The translations under genes and the position numbers were made by a program. The notes under the pieces are model-generated. The model saw only the letters and a list, made by a program, of their open reading frames with translations. It was not told where the DNA came from and ran no database searches. A stretch of 14,822 nt of DNA from Pseudomonadota bacterium. Lineage in GTDB: Bacteria > Desulfobacterota > BSN033 > WVXP01 > G020346125. The stretch is from assembly GCA_030672465.1 (NCBI GenBank), contig DAOVGJ010000169.1:1-14822 (forward strand), read 5' to 3'. Shown here piece after piece: positions 7,118 through 14,236 of this stretch. The first letter of the stretch is position 1. Every line of letters begins with the position of its first letter.

Positions 7118-7905
7118 CTGGCAAGAAATCCCAAAAATTGATAGACCTCTTCCACGCTCTTGATGAAGTAGGAAGCCTCGCTCGCCTTTTTTCGAGGTGA
7201 AACCAGGACGGTAAGCCCCTGACCCTTCAATACCCTAAAGGCATCCTCATCGGTCTCGTCATCTCCCATATAAATGGGGTAAGGCTTTTCCTCCAAGAGG
7301 TGAACCGATAAATAGCCCAATATCCATTTCACCGCAGACCCCTTATCCCAAACCACATTGGGCCTTACCTCCAAAACCCTCTTTCCCCGCGTAACGATGA
7401 ACATATTGGAGGCCAAAAATTTCTCCATCGCCCGGCAAAAGAACCTCTTCAAACGAGGGTGATGTTTAACCGGCACCATTCTGTAATGCACGCTCACCGT
7501 GAGCCCCTTATCCTCAACCAAGGCGCCTTCGAAATCCCTTAATGTCAATTTCAATATTTCGACTATTTCCTTTAACAACGGTTTCGCCCGTAGTGCACCA
7601 TCATGCACATAGGCGATACTCGGTCCGGATATTTCCATGCCGTGATTGCCCGCCAGGACGAGGTCCTTGAGACCGATGAACTCCTTTAATTGTTCGATAG
7701 CCCTTCCGCTGATGATGCAGACGAAAGTTTTCCCATCTCCAAGAAGTGAAGCGATGACCTTCCTGTATTTGGGAGGCAGGAAGGCCTTTTGCGGATCCCT
7801 CACGATGGGGGTCAGGGTTCCATCATAATCCAAAAAGAAGGCGCGACGATCCTGAGACCTCACCTCCTCAATAATACCGTCTTTATCATCGAATAAATAT
7901 TTCAT
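7114..7905 (-). CDS. otsB: Trehalose-6-phosphate phosphatase
   Basis: Removes phosphate from trehalose 6-phosphate, the final step of the OtsA-OtsB pathway. The 263-residue protein is a HAD-superfamily phosphatase: motif I DYDGT (26-30; Asp26 nucleophile, Asp28 acid/base), ISGR (65-68) as the motif II region, the GNHGME element (86-91), and the metal-binding motif GDDETDEDAF (214-223). The size is normal. It lies 182 bp downstream of otsA on the same strand, so the two are probably expressed together, though the gap contains a repeat remnant and leaves room for a separate start. A related alternative is glucosylglycerol- or mannosyl-phosphate phosphatase; adjacency to OtsA favours trehalose. 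Confidence 0.93.
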   Translation of the reverse strand: MKYLFDDKDGIIEEVRSQDRRAFFLDYDGTLTPIVRDPQKAFLPPKYRKVIASLLGDGKTFVCIISGRAIEQLKEFIGLKDLVLAGNHGMEISGPSIAYVHDGALRAKPLLKEIVEILKLTLRDFEGALVEDKGLTVSVHYRMVPVKHHPRLKRFFCRAMEKFLASNMFIVTRGKRVLEVRPNVVWDKGSAVKWILGYLSVHLLEEKPYPIYMGDDETDEDAFRVLKGQGLTVLVSPRKKASEASYFIKSVEEVYQFLGFLAS

Positions 7906-7959
7906 CTCAAATAAATCACTGAATTATTGGAAAAGGAAGCTCTGAGCACGATATCATCC

Positions 7960-7999
7960 AGTGCTGCAGTGCTGCGGTCATGCGGTTGTGTAGTATGTT
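7960..7999 (+). repeat. Short repeat-B-like fragment between otsB and otsA
   Basis: ctgcagtgctgcggt resembles gtgcagtgctgcggt of repeat B copy 2 (about 3437-3451), and atgcggttgtg follows, echoing ttatgcggtggtg in that copy but in a changed order. It looks like a scrambled remnant; a chance match cannot be excluded because the words are simple. Confidence 0.35.
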
Positions 8000-8066
8000 T
8001 TAAGATGCTTGAAAAAAGGTTTTGAGCAGCAAAGAGCGGCTTTTTTAGAGATCTCACAAAGAATTC

Positions 8067-8085
8067 TTGACCCGTGAGCGGTCAA
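8067..8085 (-). terminator. Small hairpin just after the otsA stop codon
   Basis: ttgacc and ggtcaa form a 6-bp stem with a 7-base loop (cgtgagc), immediately downstream of otsA on the minus strand. The following bases are aattcttt, not a clear U tract, so it may be a weak terminator, an RNA stability element, or nothing. Confidence 0.25.
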
Positions 8086-8087
8086 AG

Positions 8088-9521
8088 CTAATCAACTTCC
8101 TCGAAGAAATCCCTCACCCAGCAGTAGATATCCCTTCTCTTACCCAGATCTTGCATCTTCTCCATGCGTCTCCTTTTCTCCCTCAAAGACATCCTAATGG
8201 CCTTATGGATAGTCTCGCAGACGGTTTCAATATCGTATGGGTTTACCAAGAGGGCCTCGGTCAATTCCTCGGCAGCACCTGCGAATTCACTCAATATTAA
8301 TACCCCCTTCATATCCACCTGCGAGGCCACATATTCCTTGGCAATGAGGTTCATACCATCTCGCCCCGGCGTAATGAGGGCGATGTCGGCAAGCCGGTAG
8401 TAAGCCACCAATTCTTCCCGAGAAATCGATCTGTAGATATACTGGATGGGGGGCCATCCCTCTCCCGTAAATCGTCCGTTGATGCGTCCAATGGTCTCGT
8501 CCACCTCTCTCTTCATTACCCGGTATTCATCGACCCTGGTTCGGCTGGGTACGGCTACCTGGATGAAGAGGACCCGGTTTCTAAACTTACTGTGTTTCTC
8601 CAGAAAACGTTCGACGGCCAAAAGCCTCTCTTTTATCCCCTTGGTGTAGTCTAATCGATCGACCCCTAAGATTACCACTCGATCTTCGATTCTCCTCCGG
8701 TGTTTCTGGACTCGTTTGATTACCCGTTTCGTCAGGGCCATATCGTGAAAGGCGTCATAGTCAATGCTGATGGGATGCGAGCCCACCTTGACCTTCCTCC
8801 CCTCTAACTCAACGATCCCCCGTTCTCTATCCACGTGTCCATTGAGGATCTTCTCAACACAGTCGAGAAAGTTATCGGCGTAGTTCTTTAGGTGAAACCC
8901 AATCTTCTCGCTTCCCAAGAGCCCTTCCAGGATCGGTTTACCCCACGGTAGAACGCGGAAGGTATCATAGGGGGGAAAGGGCGTGTGGAGGAAGAAGTAA
9001 GGCCTTAAGTCAGGATTCTGGTAACGGATGAAATTGGGGACCAGGCAGAGGTGATAGTCCTGAACCCAGATGATATCCGACGGATTGGCTTCCTCCAGGA
9101 TTGTCCCGGCAAAATAGGCATTGGTCTTGAAGTAGGTTTTCCAATCGGCACTACTGAAATGGATCATCCCGATGAAGTTATGGAAGAGGGGCCAAAGGGT
9201 CCTATTGGAAAAACTGTAGTAGTAGTGGCTGATCTCCTTTTCCGTTAAATTCACGAAACGGAGTTGATAGCTTCCTTCGCCCTCGGGTTCGGAAACGGTA
9301 ACCCGCTTCTCCTTCATGGGGGGACCAGTTCCTCCGTCCCAACCAATCCACAGGCCGTTGGAGAGCCGGAGAATTGGATCTAGGGCCGTGACCAATCCGC
9401 CGCTCCCCTTAACATAGCGAATTCCCCTGGAAGTTCGAGAGGGATTATACGGAAGTCGGTTGGAGACAACGACCAGCCTCCGAGAGGCGAAGAGGTCGCT
9501 TAACCCACCCTTCATCTCCAT
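8088..9521 (-). CDS. otsA: Alpha,alpha-trehalose-phosphate synthase (GT20)
   Basis: Makes trehalose 6-phosphate from glucose 6-phosphate and a nucleotide-activated glucose. The 477-residue protein shows the GT20 signatures: VVVSNRLP (17-24), SGGL (40-43), WIGWDGG (58-64), WVQDYHL (152-158), HTPFPP (179-184), VDRLDYTKGI, GRDGMNLIAKEYVA, and the LSEFAGAAEEL segment near the C-terminus. The length equals typical OtsA. The ATG at 9521 follows gggggt by five bases; a second in-frame ATG is two codons later. Followed on the same strand by otsB. GT20 also includes glucosylglycerol-phosphate synthases, which are hard to separate by eye, but the otsB partner supports trehalose. An osmoprotectant role fits the nearby potassium uptake genes. 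Confidence 0.93.
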   Translation of the reverse strand: MEMKGGLSDLFASRRLVVVSNRLPYNPSRTSRGIRYVKGSGGLVTALDPILRLSNGLWIGWDGGTGPPMKEKRVTVSEPEGEGSYQLRFVNLTEKEISHYYYSFSNRTLWPLFHNFIGMIHFSSADWKTYFKTNAYFAGTILEEANPSDIIWVQDYHLCLVPNFIRYQNPDLRPYFFLHTPFPPYDTFRVLPWGKPILEGLLGSEKIGFHLKNYADNFLDCVEKILNGHVDRERGIVELEGRKVKVGSHPISIDYDAFHDMALTKRVIKRVQKHRRRIEDRVVILGVDRLDYTKGIKERLLAVERFLEKHSKFRNRVLFIQVAVPSRTRVDEYRVMKREVDETIGRINGRFTGEGWPPIQYIYRSISREELVAYYRLADIALITPGRDGMNLIAKEYVASQVDMKGVLILSEFAGAAEELTEALLVNPYDIETVCETIHKAIRMSLREKRRRMEKMQDLGKRRDIYCWVRDFFEEVD

Positions 9522-9591
9522 TTGATACCCCCTTTTCTATCCATAGGGTTGTTGACACAAAAGCATCGAGGAAATTCTCTGGTTCCTTGAG

Positions 9592-9633
9592 CGAAATAAG
9601 TTTGCTTTTAATAACAAATACTTAGTTATTTCG
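9592..9633. promoter_or_regulatory. Inverted repeat upstream of otsA, possible operator or hairpin
   Basis: A perfect 8-base inverted repeat, cgaaataa (9592-9599) and ttatttcg (9626-9633), encloses another, aataac/gttatt (9610-9615 and 9625-9630). It sits 70-110 bases before the otsA start and touches the candidate -10 box. AT-rich palindromes in such positions often bind regulators, but no known motif is recognised. Confidence 0.3.
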
Positions 9634-9658
9634 TACCATTACAGGCATCGATTGTCAA
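9630..9658 (-). promoter_or_regulatory. Weak candidate promoter for otsA-otsB
   Basis: On the minus strand a perfect TTGACA (9658-9653) is followed after 17 bases by TACGAA (9635-9630), which matches only three of six -10 positions. The start codon is about 110 bases downstream. The weak -10 box would suit an activated or alternative-sigma promoter, or the match may be fortuitous. Confidence 0.3.
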
Positions 9659-9875
9659 GGAATTCGCTCGAGATCTCTTAAAGGTCGCTCTTCGCTGCTC
9701 AAGATATTCGCGTTCAGAGCTTCCTTATCCAGTTTTTCAATGATCTCCACGCCTCTCCCCACTTGCATTTCCCCCTCACGAGGTCAATATGCGTGAAATC
9801 GGTAATATGAGCCCGAAATTCCCAGGAAATAAAAGGACATTGTCTCATATCCCCCGATATGCCCGAGAAATTCCT

Positions 9876-9904
9876 TTGACAAGGGCGGCTAGTTTTAATA
9901 CATT
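9876..9904 (+). promoter_or_regulatory. Candidate sigma70-type promoter for the PilZ gene
   Basis: TTGACA (9876-9881) and TACATT (9899-9904; four of six consensus bases) are separated by 17 bases. The PilZ start codon lies about 100 bases downstream, giving a 5-prime leader of roughly 90 bases. The rest of the 482-bp gap 9522-10003 holds no convincing gene. Confidence 0.5.
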
Positions 9905-10003
9905 TATTTTGACACCGGTAAGGCCAAGTTATTGAAATCGATATCATATGACTATGACCCGTTTTGGGGTTTTAGGGCCTGATTAATAAAGGGACATGTA
10001 GAT

Positions 10004-10477
10004 ATGAATGTTCCCCTTTGGAGGACAAAACGGTTCGCTAATGGATTTTCGGGAAAGGCCCCAAACATCCATGAAAAGAGGAAATTTCCTCGATTTCCCG
10101 TAATGAAAACGGCCATTTGCTTCCGCTACGGGAGACAGATGACCATGCGAACCATAGATATCAGTCTGGGCGGATTAAAACTGGAGGCCAATTTCGATTT
10201 AATGATTGGTGAATCCGTGGATTTGGCCATTCCGACAAATGGCACGAGAATACATTGCAAGGGAAGGATCCTCGGAATCGAAGACTTTGAAAATAAGGTA
10301 CGCGCCAGGTTGCGTTTCGCCCCCACCTCGGATATGGATTTTAGGGAATTGTCCGATTACCTGGATACCCTTTCTCGAGGAAAGGGAATACCCTTCCAAA
10401 GGGGGGTCATCTGTGGCCTATTAATCCTCTCGGCTTATATCGCTTACCTCATCGTCCGCACCTATTTTTTGCGGTGA
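10004..10477 (+). CDS. PilZ-domain protein with C-terminal membrane anchor
   Basis: A 157-residue protein with a PilZ domain, which typically binds cyclic di-GMP. Both binding motifs are visible: RxxxR as RKFPR (26-30) and (D/N)xSxxG as DISLGG (Asp52, Ser54, Gly57). The beta-barrel region covers about 24-120. Residues 134-153 form one hydrophobic helix followed by a short basic end, so the domain is probably tethered to the inner membrane facing the cytoplasm. It is a single-gene unit with its own candidate promoter at 9876-9904, between divergent otsA and convergent branching enzyme. The output target cannot be deduced. The ribosome binding site is poor (aaaggg about 11 bases ahead), but the motif spacing fits this start. 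Confidence 0.88.
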   Translation: MNVPLWRTKRFANGFSGKAPNIHEKRKFPRFPVMKTAICFRYGRQMTMRTIDISLGGLKLEANFDLMIGESVDLAIPTNGTRIHCKGRILGIEDFENKVRARLRFAPTSDMDFRELSDYLDTLSRGKGIPFQRGVICGLLILSAYIAYLIVRTYFLR

Positions 10478-10497
10478 TTTATCGGCCGGATAACACG

Positions 10498-10677
10498 TTA
10501 ACCCTTCCACATCCCTCCCGATATGGTCTGCCCGAAGCCTTCTTTGATTGCCCTCTGCAGAAAGATGTTCGCCGCTCTTTGAAGGGGAGTGGTCTCCAAA
10601 TTAGCGGTCGGTGGTAGTACCAATACGGGGATGTTGGGAGGGAGTAGATGGAGCCGAGGGGAGCCTCCTCGCCAAGT
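10498..10677 (-). pseudogene. Decayed fragment of a TreT-like (GT4) trehalose synthase/glycosyltransferase
   Basis: Directly after the branching enzyme stop, and in the same frame, 59 codons can be read before TAA at 10500-10498. The translated part contains VLPPTANLE, PLQRAANIFLQRAIKEGFG and MWKG, closely resembling the conserved core of TreT-type GT4 enzymes (pattern: LQRA...VLQKS..EGFGLTVTEAMWKG). The EGFG-x4-E signature of GT4 enzymes is broken: the second Glu is Gly here. There is no N-terminal domain and nothing after the core, so this is roughly 50 residues of a protein normally about 400 long. TreT makes trehalose from nucleotide-glucose and glucose, the same product as the intact OtsAB here. 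Assignment rests on recognised motifs, not an alignment. Confidence 0.6.
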
Positions 10678-12387
10678 TCATGCCCACCAGCGCACGTCGA
10701 TGTCCGCGAAAAGGTTATCCCGCTTTTCGCAGTCCCCGAGAAACTCCCAGTCTCCGATGTGCAGCGTAACACCCCGGGCACGTTTTTGAACGAGATTATA
10801 GAGCCTCATGAAATCCTCGTAATGCTCCCTCACCCGGAGCTCGGCATAATCCCTTGCGCTCCATGTGCTGATGAGAAATGGCCAATCAGAGCTCTCCAGA
10901 AGCAAAAGCTCCCTGGCCATCTGCCGAACTAGCCTTAAGAGATCAGAATCGGAAGTTTTTGCGGCCCTTTGAGCCATCTCCTTCATCTTTCCCTCAGCAT
11001 CATAAATGAGCTCCCACGTCCACTTGGTCCATTCATTGAACCATATCCAGTGGAACCCTCCCTCGCCCCACGATCCCTCGGGGAGGCTGATGATCTGTTG
11101 CGGGGGATTGTTATCCAGATACTCCCCACCCGTCGTGAGCTCCATCTCAGGGTCCATATCAATCCACTTGAGGACGTGATAAAGCCAGCGGGGTCCTTCG
11201 AACCACCAATGGCCAAAGAGTTCGGAATCGAAGGGGGCGGCTACGATTCCTGGGCTCCCCGACTCCTGTCGGTGCCGACTCAAAATTCCCTTTACCAGAT
11301 CTTTGAAGTGACCCGCATTTTCCCTTATCCTATCATCCACCCATCCGGGATGGTATTCTTCCTTATGGGCGAGATCGGTTTTGGCACTGGTCACCCTCCA
11401 GTATCGATGCCCCCCGGGAAAGTGCTTCTTATGAAAGTCCAGGTAATACCCATCTCCCGGATAACCCCACTCTCCGCTCCAGACCTGTAGTCCCGTCTCC
11501 GGATCCCTGGTAAAGATAGCAACCGGTTTCTTCCCATCGAAGGAGGAGCTGACGAGGTAAACTCGGTGAGGAGACTTCACAATCCCCTTCGTCTCAACGA
11601 CGTACTCCTGCTCGAACTGTTCCCAGAGCTGCTTCAAGGCCTCGAAACGATGGATATAGACCCCGATTGCCCTGCCCCCTCTCAAGAGATGTGAATCGAC
11701 GACGAAATACTCGATTCCATCCTCATGGACAAATTCCTCGATGCCCTTTCTCATCCTCTCGCCACCAAACCCCTCGAGGGGGTACCTCCATTGATATCGG
11801 GGCCGGTAGGCACATTCGGGCAACCAAATCCCCCTGGGATGCCGGTCAAAGTATTTCTCGTAGGTTTCCACCCCAACCCTGATTTGGGCCTTAATTGCTG
11901 AGTCCTCACCGAGGAGTGGCAGATAGCCATGGGTTCCCGCGCAGGTGATGATCTCAAGAGCCCCTGTATCTTGGAGCCTCTTGAAGGCGGCGATCAGGTC
12001 GCCGCGGTATTTATTCTCAAAGAGATCCAAAGCATTGGCGAAATAGTCTTTCCACATATCGGCAACCCTTTTCATGTTGGACCAATTCCATTTTGCGAAC
12101 TGCTCACCATCCTCCCTGGCCGCCTCAATCCTATTCTTCAAGTAGCCTCTCAATCCCTCCTTAAAGGCCGGGGCGGCCAACTGCTCGGCCAACACGGGGG
12201 ATATACCCATGACCACCTTGGGTGGATGTCCCTCCTCGACCAACCGATTAAATACCTCTAGGAGGGGAATATACGTCTCGGAGGCTGCCTCATTCAGCCA
12301 ATCCATGCCGTGAGGCCACGTCCCATGCGAAAGGACATAGGGAATGTGGGAGTGGAGGAAAAGGGTGAAAGATCCCAATTTCGCCAT
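10678..12387 (-). CDS. 1,4-alpha-glucan branching enzyme, GH57 family
   Basis: Introduces alpha-1,6 branches into the glucan made by GlgA. From the ATG at 12387 it is 569 residues. GH57 motifs in order: HSHIPY (12-17), GISPVLAEQL (61-70), IWLPECAYRP with the nucleophile Glu191, and APFDSELFGHWW with acid/base Asp387, followed by the C-terminal helical (DUF1957-type) region with Trp-rich segments. This spacing fits characterised GH57 branching enzymes better than GH57 amylases. An ATG two codons earlier (12393) is possible, but AGGAG lies eight bases before the one at 12387 and only about two before 12393. A promoter is predicted at 12416-12445. A TreT-like remnant follows the stop. No GH13 GlgB is in the window, so this is probably the GlgA partner. 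Confidence 0.9.
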   Translation of the reverse strand: MAKLGSFTLFLHSHIPYVLSHGTWPHGMDWLNEAASETYIPLLEVFNRLVEEGHPPKVVMGISPVLAEQLAAPAFKEGLRGYLKNRIEAAREDGEQFAKWNWSNMKRVADMWKDYFANALDLFENKYRGDLIAAFKRLQDTGALEIITCAGTHGYLPLLGEDSAIKAQIRVGVETYEKYFDRHPRGIWLPECAYRPRYQWRYPLEGFGGERMRKGIEEFVHEDGIEYFVVDSHLLRGGRAIGVYIHRFEALKQLWEQFEQEYVVETKGIVKSPHRVYLVSSSFDGKKPVAIFTRDPETGLQVWSGEWGYPGDGYYLDFHKKHFPGGHRYWRVTSAKTDLAHKEEYHPGWVDDRIRENAGHFKDLVKGILSRHRQESGSPGIVAAPFDSELFGHWWFEGPRWLYHVLKWIDMDPEMELTTGGEYLDNNPPQQIISLPEGSWGEGGFHWIWFNEWTKWTWELIYDAEGKMKEMAQRAAKTSDSDLLRLVRQMARELLLLESSDWPFLISTWSARDYAELRVREHYEDFMRLYNLVQKRARGVTLHIGDWEFLGDCEKRDNLFADIDVRWWA

Positions 12388-12415
12388 TTCCATTGCTCCT
12401 TTCCATTTTCGGGTT

Positions 12416-12445
12416 AAGATAACGAAATAGGGATTGCTTTGTCAA
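12416..12445 (-). promoter_or_regulatory. Predicted sigma70-type promoter for the GH57 branching enzyme
   Basis: On the minus strand TTGACA (12445-12440) is followed after 18 bases by TATCTT (12421-12416; four of six consensus bases). The expected start point near 12409 leaves about 20 bases of leader, containing AGGAG, before the start codon at 12387. Confidence 0.55.
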
Positions 12446-12513
12446 ATTGCCTGCCCGAGAGTTCGGCAAAAATGGGCCAATGGAATACCGGAAAAAAGCC
12501 AGAGGTCAGTGCA

Positions 12514-12579
12514 AATTACGCTCAGGGACAACGGTGCTCCCTTGAAACTCCGGAAACTCCAGACCTTATACAATTGACT
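12514..12579 (+). repeat. Dispersed repeat type B, copy 3 (right part only)
   Basis: Matches 441-506 of copy 1 with the same overall length. The first 47 bases agree at about 40 positions and the last six, TTGACT (12574-12579), are identical. TATTGA (12597-12602) stands 17 bases after TTGACT but matches only three of six -10 positions. The left part of the repeat is absent here. Confidence 0.7.
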
Positions 12580-12635
12580 GCCATTTCCCTTCGTGATATT
12601 GAATCTTATCACATCCTTGGATAAAATCACTGTAG

Positions 12636-12884
12636 AATCCGTCAACCCCGGGAAAGGATTGGTATCTGGCTGAAGGGGGGCACGAGGGGCCGAGGAAACT
12701 CTGGGGCGAGAGGCCCCTCAATGAGGCCGAGTCGCGGGGCTTCGATTTGAAGACATTCCTTCAGCTCCTCACCTTTTTATCTCGGCAATCCAATCCCAGC
12801 TGTATTGAACGAGAACGATTGGCGAGAAGGAGGGCTTTGGAAATAGCGGAGAAACTGGACTGGAGCCGAATCTTTCCCCCTTAA
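12636..12884 (+). pseudogene. Open frame without a start codon, probable gene remnant
   Basis: 82 codons are open between TAG at 12633 and TAA at 12882, with no ATG in frame. The translation has a protein-like composition: WYLAEGG, then KLWGERPLNEAESRGFDLK, a hydrophobic LQLLTFL stretch, and an Arg/Ala/Glu-rich helix ending in ALEIAEKLDWSRIFPP. The last segment resembles the C-terminal end of many GT4 glycosyltransferases, but this is a weak impression. It lies just downstream of repeat B copy 3 and is followed by another startless frame (12908-13081). I cannot name the source gene. Confidence 0.35.
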
Positions 12885-12907
12885 GGGAAGGCATTATCCA
12901 GATATAG

Positions 12908-13081
12908 CAAAAAGGGTCCCGATCAAAGGCATCCGAAAGAGCGGCTCGCCATACATGTCATCAAATCGAAGAGGTGCTTAAAACCACCCATTTTGAAGAT
13001 GACCGCATGAGGGAAGAATTATCTGAGATCGCGAGGGATTGTTCCGGGGCAAGTAAGAAAAACCAAGGATGGAGGGGTTAA
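12908..13081 (+). pseudogene. Short open stretch abutting the DHH gene, remnant or tiny coupled ORF
   Basis: 57 codons are open between TAG at 12905 and TAA at 13079-13081. The stop is one base before the ATG of the DHH phosphoesterase, the spacing typical of coupled genes. The end of the translation is charged and helix-like (HQIEEVLKTTHFEDDRMREE). Possible starts are GTG at 12974 or ATG at 13007, neither with a clear ribosome binding site. It could be the 3-prime end of a broken upstream gene whose earlier part is the stretch at 12636-12884 in another frame. No family is recognised. Confidence 0.3.
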
Positions 13082-13082
13082 G

Positions 13083-14096
13083 ATGCGGAGATTGTCCGGA
13101 TACCCGGATCTCAAATCTACCAAAGCCAAACTGCATGAGTTGATGGAACTCTTCTCCCCCGAGGACAGGCTGCTCATCCTCATCAAGCCCGACCCAGACT
13201 CCATTGCCAGCAATCTCGCCCTGAGGACCTTACTTCTGAAATCCATAAAATACGCGACAACAGGCTATGTTGGAGAAATAACCCGGCAAGAGAATATCGC
13301 CTTGGTCAAGCTTCTCAGTATCCCCATGCAGAGGATTGAGGAAATTGATTTTACCGAGTTCAATCGAACGGCGATTTTGGATGGCCAACCCCCCCACTTC
13401 AATCTCCTTGGGGATCATCACTTCGATGTAATCATAGACCACCACCCCATCACGAAGGGTTATAGCGCTTCCTTTCAGGATATCCGCCCCAGTTATGGCT
13501 CAACTTCCACCATCATGACCGAATACCTCAATGCCGCCGGGATCAAACCCTCAACCAGGCTTTCTACGGCGCTGCTCTACGGCATTAAGACGGATACCAA
13601 CAATTTCGAACGGGATACCCGACCGGAGGATGTGTGGGCCTTCCGATACCTCTTTCCAAGAGCAAATAAAAATATACTCCACAAGGTCGAGCTTTCCGAA
13701 CTCTCCCCGGAAATTCTCAACTACTTTAAAATGGCCTTCGATCGGATGAAGATCTTGAAAGACAAGATCTTCGTTCACATGGGTGAGATTGACAACCCGG
13801 ATGTCTGTGTTCAGCTGGCCGATTTCCTGATGAGGGTGAATAATATCTCTTGGACGATCATATCATCCGTGGTCGACGATAATCTGGTGATCGTCCTACG
13901 GAGCGATGGATACCGTAAGAATGCGGGAAAGATGGCCTCGAAACTCTTCGGGGATTTGGGCAGCGCTGGAGGACATAGGTCATCGGCAAGGGCGGAAATT
14001 CCCCTGAGCAATCTGAAGAAGAGGGTACGGGGGTTGACAGAGGAAACTATCGAAAAATGGATAACACGACGGATTAAAGGGTATAGAACACACTAA
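13083..14096 (+). CDS. DHH/DHHA1 family phosphoesterase (NrnA-like)
   Basis: A 337-residue protein with the DHH subfamily 1 layout of NrnA-type enzymes, which degrade short oligoribonucleotides, 3-prime-phosphoadenosine phosphate or cyclic-dinucleotide products. Motif I is KPDPDSIAS (Asp37, Asp39, Ser43), motif II has Asp100, motif III is IDHH (118-121), and motif IV is GIKTDT (167-172). The DHHA1 substrate domain ends in GGHRSSAR (296-303). Metal-binding acids and the His pair appear intact, so it should be active. In motif I, Lys-Pro replaces the common His-x at the front, a known type of variation whose effect I cannot judge. GGAGGGG about seven bases before the ATG is a strong ribosome binding site. 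The exact substrate is not determined by sequence. Confidence 0.88.
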   Translation: MRRLSGYPDLKSTKAKLHELMELFSPEDRLLILIKPDPDSIASNLALRTLLLKSIKYATTGYVGEITRQENIALVKLLSIPMQRIEEIDFTEFNRTAILDGQPPHFNLLGDHHFDVIIDHHPITKGYSASFQDIRPSYGSTSTIMTEYLNAAGIKPSTRLSTALLYGIKTDTNNFERDTRPEDVWAFRYLFPRANKNILHKVELSELSPEILNYFKMAFDRMKILKDKIFVHMGEIDNPDVCVQLADFLMRVNNISWTIISSVVDDNLVIVLRSDGYRKNAGKMASKLFGDLGSAGGHRSSARAEIPLSNLKKRVRGLTEETIEKWITRRIKGYRTH

Positions 14097-14100
14097 CTCC

Positions 14101-14179
14101 TGATATGAGGGCCCTTCGGATTCGATCAGGATGTAAGTATCGTAAAAAATTTCGCAATTCCCCTTGTCGGCTCATATCA
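14101..14179. repeat. 9-base inverted repeat between the convergent DHH and aldolase genes
   Basis: tgatatgag (14101-14109) and ctcatatca (14171-14179) are perfect inverted repeats 61 bases apart, in the 123-bp gap where two genes meet tail to tail. The long loop makes a simple terminator unlikely. It could mark the ends of a small inserted sequence or be accidental. Confidence 0.3.
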
Positions 14180-14202
14180 ACCCGGGACCCGTGGAGTTTT
14201 CT

Positions 14203-14236
14203 CCCTCAATGGGGTGAGTTCATTTTTCCTTGAGGG
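14203..14236 (-). terminator. Stem-loop spanning the aldolase stop codon, possible terminator
   Basis: ccctcaa (14203-14209) and ttgaggg (14230-14236) can pair in a 7-bp stem around a 20-base loop that includes the stop codon at 14220-14222. The sequence following on the minus strand is agaaaactcc, without a U tract, so this is a weak candidate. Confidence 0.25.

Noticed and set aside
9714..9947. 77-codon minus-strand open frame between otsA and the PilZ gene
   Set aside because: Composition is erratic, with many Cys, Trp and Arg; there is no ribosome binding site, and it overlaps the candidate PilZ promoter.
10601..10681. ATG overlapping the branching enzyme stop as ATGA, opening a 26-codon frame on the minus strand
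   Set aside because: The overlap looks like translational coupling, but the product is low-complexity Pro/Thr/Arg and ends quickly, and it is out of frame with the glycosyltransferase motifs. It may be a leftover of the original treT start.
10479..10781. 100-codon minus-strand open frame overlapping the end of the branching enzyme
   Set aside because: It is in a different frame from both the branching enzyme and the TreT-like motifs; the motif-bearing frame is the informative one.
12439..12645. Short open frames on both strands around repeat B copy 3
   Set aside because: They read through repeat and promoter sequence, with no motif or ribosome binding site.
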